Source: an uncultured Taibaiella sp.
GTDB lineage: Bacteria > Bacteroidota > Bacteroidia > Chitinophagales > Chitinophagaceae
Assembly (NCBI GenBank): GCA_937871155.1
Contig: CALMXV010000117.1
Span: 1 to 8,800 of the forward strand
DNA length: 8,800 nucleotides
Direction of reading: 5' to 3'
The notes under the pieces are model-generated. The model had not been told where the DNA came from and made no database searches. It was given only the letters and a program-made list of their open reading frames with translations. A program made the translations under genes and the position numbers. Positions within the stretch are counted from its first letter, which is position 1, and the number at the start of each line of letters is the position of its first letter. Shown here piece by piece: positions 1 through 5,194 of this stretch.

Positions 1-1573
1 GCTCTGTATAAGAAACGGTGGCATCTGCTTGTAGGTTTTCTGTTTCATTAGCCTTGCGCTGGTCAATAGTTTGAGGTGTAGGATTTAGCATCGTAGTTAC
101 TATGGAATTCAATTGGCTTTCAGAGATTGTATTGCTATAGTTTTCATTGAAGATAACGGATAGGGTACGACCTTGTTTTAAGAATTTCTTTCTAAAAGCG
201 AGGTTCGAGTTAAGTCTTTTGCTGATGGTATTTGCTTGGGTATGTCGTTCATTCTTATTAAAGACTCTGCCACTAGTATCTACCGACTGTGTGGTATAGT
301 CATCTTGAGTAAAGCCATTTCTATAACTTCCTTTTACGGTAAGTCTTAAGGTGGAAAGTGAATCAATTTTATAATCCACTCTCAAATTGGCGCTATGTCT
401 GTCCGCTGAAGAAAAAGAATTTTTATGTTCATCATTGTAGTATTGTAACGTGTCTAGGTTGTATTGTGTCAGTGTAGCACCAATAGTATTTAGGTTTACT
501 TTAGAAAGTTGATAGTTGCTGTTCAAATGCAACTTATCTTGAAACCATTTATTGGAGTAATGTAAGCCGCCCGTCCATGCAGCAGGCAAGCCTCTACCAT
601 TGTACTGACCATTCCAACCACCTTCATCTTCATCATTCGTATAGTACCTATAGCTAAAGCCATCTTCAGAGGTTTCCATATTATCGCCACCACCAAATTT
701 GTCTCTTTCTTCATAGCCCAAACCTATCTTACCGGTATTAGCTGCAATACCAAACAAGGCTAATTTTCTTTTGTTCTTAAACGCATTCAACATGAGTTGA
801 TTTTCAAAGAAGCCATCAGTGCCGCCGCCAGCCACAGCTTTACCAAAGAAACCCCGCTTCATATTGTCTTTTAATTTTAGATTGATGGTCTTTTCACGCA
901 CTCCATCATCGATACCTGTAAATTCAGCTTGTTCACTTTTCTTATCAAACACTTGTACTTTGTCCACCGCTTTCGCTTGTAAACTTTTTGAAACTACCGC
1001 CGGGTCATCCGTAAAAAATTCTTCGCCATCAACCATAATTTTTTTAACCTTTTCACCTTGTGCTGTTACTTCTCCTGATTTACTTACTTGTATTCCAGGC
1101 AAGCGTTTCAATAGCTCTTCTACGGTGGCATTGTCTCTTACCTTAAAGCTATCGGCAACATATTCTGTAGTATCACCTTTGATTTTAATGGCGGCTATTT
1201 CTTGCTTTAATACAAACTCAGACAACAAATGTGTTTTAGATATCATCGATACCTGACCCATATTTATTACTTGCTTTTTACTGTTGAATTTTATTGTTTC
1301 AACATAATCGGCAAATCCAGGAAAGGTGATAAGCACGACATAGCTGCCTTCATTAGAAACCTGAATATTAAACTTACCTTCTTGATTGGTACGTGAAAAA
1401 GTTTCTAGTACAGAGTCTTGGGCTCGTAAAATAGTAATACAAGCATCGGACTGTTTGTTGTCATTCAGCGTATCTACAATGGTGCCTTGAAGCCAATAGT
1501 TTTGCGCTGATGAAGGTGTAGAAGCACAATTAATGATTAAGAATAAAATTATGCGGAATAGACTTTTTTGCAT
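1..1573 (-). CDS. TonB-dependent-receptor-like outer-membrane beta-barrel protein, C-terminus cut by window edge
   Basis: My own translation from the ATG at 1573-1571 gives 524 uninterrupted codons running off the left edge, so the gene is partial but not broken. Residues 1-24 look like a signal peptide with cleavage after SSA (residues 21-23). Residues about 25-115 resemble a carboxypeptidase-regulatory-like Ig fold (LQGTIVDT at 28-35, then a GKFNIQV strand). Residues about 128-240 form a plug-like domain with the family hallmark VEELLKRLPGIQV (151-163) and KIMVDGEEFF (178-187). From about residue 240 the aromatic, alternating-strand pattern of a beta-barrel begins. This matches the Bacteroidota 'outer membrane beta-barrel family' (OMP_b-brl_3 type) related to TonB-dependent receptors. 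Substrate is unknown. It is not a clear SusC: no SusD-like gene is visible, although the downstream side is outside the window. The terminator at 1665-1709 separates it from the upstream gene. I found no good promoter match in 1574-1664. Confidence 0.88.
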   Translation of the reverse strand, partial: MQKSLFRIILFLIINCASTPSSAQNYWLQGTIVDTLNDNKQSDACITILRAQDSVLETFSRTNQEGKFNIQVSNEGSYVVLITFPGFADYVETIKFNSKKQVINMGQVSMISKTHLLSEFVLKQEIAAIKIKGDTTEYVADSFKVRDNATVEELLKRLPGIQVSKSGEVTAQGEKVKKIMVDGEEFFTDDPAVVSKSLQAKAVDKVQVFDKKSEQAEFTGIDDGVREKTINLKLKDNMKRGFFGKAVAGGGTDGFFENQLMLNAFKNKRKLALFGIAANTGKIGLGYEERDKFGGGDNMETSEDGFSYRYYTNDEDEGGWNGQYNGRGLPAAWTGGLHYSNKWFQDKLHLNSNYQLSKVNLNTIGATLTQYNLDTLQYYNDEHKNSFSSADRHSANLRVDYKIDSLSTLRLTVKGSYRNGFTQDDYTTQSVDTSGRVFNKNERHTQANTISKRLNSNLAFRKKFLKQGRTLSVIFNENYSNTISESQLNSIVTTMLNPTPQTIDQRKANETENLQADATVSYTE

Positions 1574-1664
1574 TGGTGATTTTATATGTAACGGAGGTTT
1601 CTGTTTATATATTGTTGAAGAATGAATTCACAATTTATTTTAATAAAAAAGACAACTTTAATTC

Positions 1665-1709
1665 AAACAAAAAAAATTCTCTCATCAACCGAGGTAAACG
1701 AGAGAATTT
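1665..1709 (-). terminator. Intrinsic terminator after the DUF3127 gene
   Basis: A perfect 10-bp inverted repeat, AAATTCTCTC at 1674-1683 and GAGAGAATTT at 1700-1709, encloses a 16-nt loop. Read on the minus strand, the hairpin is followed by eight T residues (1676-1669), then G and TTT. It lies 27 bases past the stop codon of the DUF3127 gene and upstream of the receptor-like gene, so the two are probably separate transcription units. Confidence 0.85.
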
Positions 1710-1735
1710 ATTTACGTTTTCTGTAACGCATTCAA

Positions 1736-2155
1736 TTAAAATGGTAAGTCATCGGCATTGCCGGAAGTAGGCATAAACCCTGCTGGGGCTGCGGTATTCA
1801 TCATACCTGCAGCACTAGGTGCAGCAGCAGCTTGTGGTTGATAAGTAGCCGTTTCAGGTGCTTCTGTAGCCGACTCAATTCTCCAAGCATCTAGGTTGGT
1901 GATATAATTTTTCTTTCCATCTTTCTCCCATACATTACCACGAATGCTAAAGTTCACCTTAATTACATCTCCCTGATTAAAACGATCTAATAGGTCACAT
2001 TTGTTTTGTACTAATTGGATTTTAGCAAAATTGGTGTAAGTACTACCATTTACTTGTTCACTAATTTCAATCACAAATTCACGCTTCTTAAACTTATCGC
2101 TGATTACTTGTGTATCGTATTTTTCTACCAGTCTACCTGAAATTTCAAAATTCAT
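1736..2155 (-). CDS. DUF3127-family OB-fold-like protein with SSB-like acidic C-terminal tail
   Basis: This is a 139-residue protein with ATG at 2155-2153 and TAA at 1738-1736. Residues 1-95 match what I recall of the DUF3127 family, common in Bacteroidota and of unassigned function: it opens MNFEISGRLVEKYDTQVIS, and a later strand carries REFVIEISE. The pattern of short beta strands, with GDVIKVNFSIRGNVWEKDG at 62-80 and a closing NLDAWRIE, resembles a single-stranded-DNA-binding OB fold. Residues about 97-132 are a low-complexity linker rich in Ala, Pro, Thr and Met. The protein ends in ADDLPF, very like the acidic hydrophobic tip (DDIPF) that bacterial SSB uses to recruit partner proteins. 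Architecture therefore suggests a nucleic-acid-binding SSB paralogue, but this is inference. It stands alone, ending at the terminator at 1665-1709. A weak promoter-like AACCTTTG lies at 2197-2190 on the minus strand. It is not the housekeeping SSB, which would show a longer, more recognisable core. Confidence 0.87.
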   Translation of the reverse strand: MNFEISGRLVEKYDTQVISDKFKKREFVIEISEQVNGSTYTNFAKIQLVQNKCDLLDRFNQGDVIKVNFSIRGNVWEKDGKKNYITNLDAWRIESATEAPETATYQPQAAAAPSAAGMMNTAAPAGFMPTSGNADDLPF

Positions 2156-2272
2156 GTTCTAAATTATTATAGTATTAAAAAATTAAATTCAAAGGTTGTA
2201 AAGATAAGGAAAAGGAGTTTTAAAAAAATTTCATGTACGGTTTCTATTCCTTTAATTTGGTTAAATAATTGC

Positions 2273-2728
2273 TTAAACTTTAGTTATCAACTTTTGCATA
2301 TTAACGTGTGGTAGTGTCACTTCAATAAATTCGTCACCGATGGTATCATAGCCTAGTTTTATGTAGAACTCTTTTGCGGCTACCCTTGCATGAAGTACTA
2401 TTTTTTCAAATCCTTTTTCAATTGCCAATTCTTCTGCGCTTGTTACTAAAAGCCTCCCTATTCCACGATTTTGCAACTTTGATACTACAGCCATTGCTCT
2501 CAGTTTAATGTCTGATACAGTCAATGGGGATAAAATAACACAGCCAACTAATTGTTCAGCTTCCCAAGCAGTAAGAATAAAATCTTGTGTTTCTCTGTTC
2601 AAATCATCCTTATACACACTTAAGCCAAGTGGTTTCCTCAACACCTCCTCTCTTAATGATAAAACTTCATGATAAGCTGCATCCTGTGTAGTTATTAGCC
2701 TTACCTCAAAAGTGTTTCTGATTTCCAT
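2273..2728 (-). CDS. GNAT-family N-acetyltransferase
   Basis: This is a 151-residue single-domain GNAT protein, a normal length for the family. It should transfer an acetyl group from acetyl-CoA to an amine; the acceptor cannot be told. The acetyl-CoA pyrophosphate-binding motif (Q/RxxGxG/A) is visible as QNRGIG at residues 86-91, directly after the beta-4 strand IKLRAMAVV (74-82). The C-terminal half carries the usual alpha-helix and strand (EKIVLHARVAAKEFYIKLGY). The end, GDEFIEVTLPHVNMQK, resembles the ElaA/YitI-like subgroup of small GNATs (GDEF.E..IPH..M). The start codon directly abuts the stop of the upstream VWA gene (TAA then ATG, no gap), so translational coupling and a shared transcript are likely. 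No convincing hairpin terminator follows the stop; the 117-base gap to the next gene is AT-rich. Confidence 0.9.
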   Translation of the reverse strand: MEIRNTFEVRLITTQDAAYHEVLSLREEVLRKPLGLSVYKDDLNRETQDFILTAWEAEQLVGCVILSPLTVSDIKLRAMAVVSKLQNRGIGRLLVTSAEELAIEKGFEKIVLHARVAAKEFYIKLGYDTIGDEFIEVTLPHVNMQKLITKV

Positions 2729-4669
2729 TTATTGGAGTGTTATTTCTTGCGTGGCATTACTTTGGATGTAAAACCGAACAGACTTTTCCATCGCTGAATT
2801 TTGTATTCCATTTTGGAAGTAACGCACTTCATAATATCCCGGTTGCAGTTGCAGTTGCACTTTTTGTAAAGCAGGATTACCGGTAATGTCGAAGGTGTAA
2901 AATTTAGAAAAGTTATCTCCATGCTGATAGTATAATGCAGCTTTTCCTAAAGCAGAGGTATTATTAATAGCTAAAAAACCGGGTTCTTCAAGTTCAACCA
3001 CATAGTCCACTCCAAAATCAATATCTAAATACCTTCTGGATATTGGTAAGGTATTTATTTCAATATGATAACTACCGGCACTGTATTGTCGTTCTTCAGA
3101 ACAATGCTGGCTGATTACCGGTCCGGGTTCAAAATTCTTTTTTACCAAAGCATCAAATTCTTTTATTGGGCGTTTTTCATTATTGAAATAATGGAATTTC
3201 AAGATGCCATTTACAGCGATGATGGTAACTTTATTCAAGCTATTGGGTACTATAGTTATATTCTTCGCTCTAAAATTTTGATTTTTCCCAATAAGGAGGG
3301 TATAGTCGCCTGATAGCATCTGTTGAGGGTCTGGATTGCCATTTGCATCTACCGTTCTATAGAATTTTTTCACTTCTGCACCCGTCTTGGCATTGATTAC
3401 TTTTACTTGTGGTGTTGAAGCATAAAATTTTCCTTTGCCATCAGTAAAATAAATTTCTAATAAAGTTTCTTTTGACGCTTCAGTCTTTATAGTATAGCTA
3501 GCTTCTTTAATAACGGGTTTAGGAATGGTGGGTTTAGCTACATTAGGACCTGCCGTGTTGGGTATGGGCTTGATAGTGGGGGCAACAGGAGGTGGCGTTG
3601 CTTTAGCCACTACTATTGCCGGTGCCTCTACTTCTTTAGGAGGTAGGGCTACTCTCACTATCGGCCTTGGTTTTAATGATGGTGTTGACCAAAATAAACC
3701 AAAGCTTCTAAGTCTTGTTTGGGTACGTAATGTGGTAAAAGTTTCTTTGGGTAATACCACTGGGTCCAATTCTTTTATTGGTAAAGGAAGAACTGGTAGT
3801 AACCTGCTGTTTATTTTAGGCTTTGATATTGGCTTGGTACGTATCTGTACCAATGCATTTCGAGCTTGTACCTTTTTAATTATGTATTTGATGATGGCTG
3901 GTGTAGTATCTATAGGCACCTTCACTTCAGGAATCGGTACACTAGAACGAACAAAAGGCTTAGCTATTTTCACCTCTTCTACTGTTGACTTTAGAATGGG
4001 TACATTTAAAAGCTTTTGATAGTTGGACGCAATAGTACCAATGGCTTGTTTTATCTCTGTTGGGTTAGAAGCTTGCAAATAGGTACCTAAACAAGCATAT
4101 TGATCTCTCAAGGGAGCATAATCTACTAAGCTTACGATATAGGGTTTGAATTGTATTTTTTTATCGAGCAATGTTTTTACTACTTCGCAAATATTTCCTC
4201 CACAGCTTTCACCGCCATCTGTAATCAAGATGAGGCTATAAGCGTAATTATAGGTATCATTAAAATCTTCTTCTGCAGCTTGTTTTAAAGAATAGGCAAT
4301 CGGAGAAACACCTATTGGATGCAACGATTCTAGGCGCAGTAACATTTGGGTGTAGTTGTCTTTACTAAACATTACTTCACGTTTCGTATCATAACAATTA
4401 TGTTCAGGTACCGAATGCTGGTGTCCGTAAACTCGCAGGGCAAACTCTACATCTGGATTGAAAGAGTAAACACTGTCCATCAATTTACTTATAAGATCAC
4501 CGGCAGTTTTAAAACGTGTAGTACCAGCGTTCCAATCCGCAACCATACTTGATGAACCATCTAGTAATAGAAGGATTCTATTTTTTTTATAAGGGTTCTT
4601 TTGCTGTGCTTGAATGTTGAATGCTACTAGCAAAAACAAAATAATAACTGAGAATTTCTTAATCCACAT
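2729..4669 (-). CDS. Exported VWA-domain protein with proline-rich linker and C-terminal beta modules
   Basis: I start at the ATG at 4669-4667 (646 residues). This puts a clear signal peptide at the N-terminus: MWIKKF, then a hydrophobic run, with likely cleavage near AQ (21-22). A longer frame opens at 4732 but adds 21 residues of non-signal character and would begin upstream of a promoter-like TAGGTTTG. Residues about 30-230 form a von Willebrand factor A domain: MIDAS motif DGSSS (37-41), G-V-S-P (120-123) at the threonine-loop position, and ITDGGESCGG (149-158) with the conserved Asp151. VWA domains bind metal-dependent protein ligands. Residues about 230-390 are a Pro/Lys/Val-rich linker. 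Residues 392-646 are beta-rich with recurring GxY strands (SGDYTLL 453-459, GSYHIEI, GYYEVRY 611-617), suggesting repeated Ig-like modules. It may act in the periplasm or on the surface. There is no lipobox and no sorting domain. It is coupled to the downstream GNAT gene. The ligand is unknown. Confidence 0.86.
   Translation of the reverse strand: MWIKKFSVIILFLLVAFNIQAQQKNPYKKNRILLLLDGSSSMVADWNAGTTRFKTAGDLISKLMDSVYSFNPDVEFALRVYGHQHSVPEHNCYDTKREVMFSKDNYTQMLLRLESLHPIGVSPIAYSLKQAAEEDFNDTYNYAYSLILITDGGESCGGNICEVVKTLLDKKIQFKPYIVSLVDYAPLRDQYACLGTYLQASNPTEIKQAIGTIASNYQKLLNVPILKSTVEEVKIAKPFVRSSVPIPEVKVPIDTTPAIIKYIIKKVQARNALVQIRTKPISKPKINSRLLPVLPLPIKELDPVVLPKETFTTLRTQTRLRSFGLFWSTPSLKPRPIVRVALPPKEVEAPAIVVAKATPPPVAPTIKPIPNTAGPNVAKPTIPKPVIKEASYTIKTEASKETLLEIYFTDGKGKFYASTPQVKVINAKTGAEVKKFYRTVDANGNPDPQQMLSGDYTLLIGKNQNFRAKNITIVPNSLNKVTIIAVNGILKFHYFNNEKRPIKEFDALVKKNFEPGPVISQHCSEERQYSAGSYHIEINTLPISRRYLDIDFGVDYVVELEEPGFLAINNTSALGKAALYYQHGDNFSKFYTFDITGNPALQKVQLQLQPGYYEVRYFQNGIQNSAMEKSVRFYIQSNATQEITLQ
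2842..2859. repeat. Three tandem copies of GTTGCA
   Basis: Three perfect copies of a 6-base unit lie inside the 3' part of the VWA gene and encode the alternating Gln-Leu stretch QLQLQ just before the last GYY strand. It is in frame and probably reflects a beta-strand heptad-like alternation, not a regulatory repeat. Confidence 0.6.
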
Positions 4670-4690
4670 GAATGAGTCAATACAAGACCG

Positions 4691-4698
4691 CAAACCTA
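4691..4698 (-). promoter_or_regulatory. Bacteroidota-type -7 element for the VWA-GNAT operon
   Basis: The minus strand reads TAGGTTTG, a perfect match to the Bacteroidota -7 consensus TAnnTTTG. A transcript would start near 4686, leaving a leader of about 17 bases before the ATG at 4669, in favour of that start over 4732. No good -33 TTTG is present at the usual 17-23 base spacing (the nearest TTTG, 4733-4730, is 31 bases away), so the call is tentative. Confidence 0.45.
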
Positions 4699-4708
4699 CT
4701 GCAAAAAC

Positions 4709-4722
4709 GGGATGCTTATCCC
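4709..4722. promoter_or_regulatory. Small inverted repeat upstream of the VWA gene
   Basis: GGGAT and ATCCC flank a GCTT spacer. The site lies just upstream of the TAGGTTTG element, where the spacer or -33 region would be, so it could be an operator. Five-base arms can occur by chance and no protein is known to bind it. Confidence 0.25.
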
Positions 4723-4864
4723 TTGCACTCAAATTTTATTCTTATCTGAATAGTAGAACACGTAAATATTTTGAAATATCTAGTTTAAAGTATAAGTAAA
4801 CAACTCATAACTTTTACTAAATTTTCAACAACCATTTAATAGAAATTTGACCCCAATAATTATT

Positions 4865-4895
4865 GTTGTTAAATCAATTTTGTTCTTTACATTTG
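4865..4895 (+). promoter_or_regulatory. Bacteroidota-type promoter of the SRP RNA gene
   Basis: TACATTTG at 4888-4895 perfectly matches the -7 consensus TAnnTTTG. GTTG at 4865-4868, one base off the -33 TTTG, lies exactly 19 bases upstream. The predicted start falls a few bases after 4895, coinciding with the 5' end of the RNA inferred independently from its terminal helix. Confidence 0.7.
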
Positions 4896-4897
4896 CA

Positions 4898-4997
4898 CCC
4901 CGGCAGGTCTTATACGGCCAGCTCCTACTAATCCCCCAGGGCAGGAATGCAGCAAGGGCGTGTGGTTGTAGCGGTGCGATGTAAGTAACCTGTCGGT
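4898..4997 (+). ncRNA. ffs: Signal recognition particle RNA, bacterial small (4.5S) type
   Basis: This is the RNA scaffold of the signal recognition particle. It binds the Ffh protein and directs ribosomes making membrane and exported proteins to FtsY at the membrane. The conserved Ffh-binding domain is plain: GGAA tetraloop at 4944-4947 closed by GCA/TGC (4941-4943 with 4948-4950), then the symmetric internal loop formed by CAGG (4937-4940) and AGCA (4951-4954), then a C-rich strand pairing with AGGG. The ends pair in a nine-base helix, CCGGCAGGT (4900-4908) with ACCTGTCGG (4988-4996), including one G-U pair. The length of about 100 bases is normal for the small form without an Alu domain. 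It is the only plus-strand gene here and is transcribed away from the VWA operon. The exact ends are estimated from pairing and the promoter. Confidence 0.95.
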
Positions 4998-5004
4998 TTT
5001 TTTT
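4988..5004 (+). terminator. Intrinsic terminator of the SRP RNA
   Basis: The closing strand of the SRP RNA terminal helix (4988-4996) is followed at once by eight T residues (4997-5004). The GC-rich terminal helix plus the U tract would serve as an intrinsic terminator. Confidence 0.7.
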
Positions 5005-5140
5005 CTACTTCCACCTTCGTTTCCATTCAATTTTTACTGCCATATATTCTATCACCACCGCTGTGGATGGTTACTACATTTTTTTCGTATAATGATTGAA
5101 TTACAGCTTTAACCAATAACGCTAATGGAACCTTTATTCT
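5005..5140. other. Intergenic stretch with no recognised feature
   Basis: This gap lies between the SRP RNA terminator and the terminator of the protease gene. Transcription converges here from both sides. I see no reading frame with family resemblance, no tRNA-like fold and no strong inverted repeat. Confidence 0.5.
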
Positions 5141-5173
5141 AAAAAAAATCCCGATTCTTTTTGGAATCGGGAT
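5141..5173 (-). terminator. Intrinsic terminator after the metalloprotease gene
   Basis: A perfect 10-bp stem, ATCCCGATTC (5148-5157) with GAATCGGGAT (5164-5173), encloses a six-base loop. On the minus strand it is followed by seven T residues (5147-5141). It lies 21 bases past the stop codon of the protease gene. The mirror strand lacks a long T run, so it mainly serves the minus-strand gene. Confidence 0.9.
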
Positions 5174-5194
5174 GATTAATTATAAAGTTATCGA

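Noticed and set aside
523..714. Minus-strand 63-codon frame with many Met residues
   Set aside because: It is out of frame within the receptor-like gene, which is open across the same interval.
819..1256. Plus-strand open frame of 145 codons
   Set aside because: It lies antisense to the plug region of the receptor-like gene, whose minus-strand frame is continuous and carries clear family motifs.
1511..1573. Possible lipoprotein signal (Cys at residue 16 of the receptor-like protein)
   Set aside because: The residues before the Cys are I-I-N, and Asn at -1 is a poor lipobox; an ordinary signal peptide cleaved after SSA fits better.
1..1573. SusC-type nutrient receptor of a polysaccharide utilisation locus
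   Set aside because: The plug motifs fit the OMP_b-brl_3 group better, and no SusD-like or glycoside hydrolase gene is visible.
2190..2224. Promoter for the DUF3127 gene (AACCTTTG with TTTA 23 bases upstream)
   Set aside because: Both elements deviate from the consensus in an AT-rich gap, so chance is a good explanation; noted only within the gene entry.
2221..2272. Terminator after the GNAT gene
   Set aside because: Only a short AT-only inverted repeat (TTTAA/TTAAA) is present, with no stable stem.
2842..2859. GTTGCA triplet repeat as a phase-variable site
   Set aside because: The unit is six bases, so changes in copy number would not shift the frame, and three copies are too few to suggest slippage control.
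3525..4019. Plus-strand open frame of 164 codons, rich in Gly, Thr and Val
   Set aside because: It is the antisense shadow of the proline- and lysine-rich linker of the VWA gene; proline codons read backwards give Gly. It has no family resemblance.
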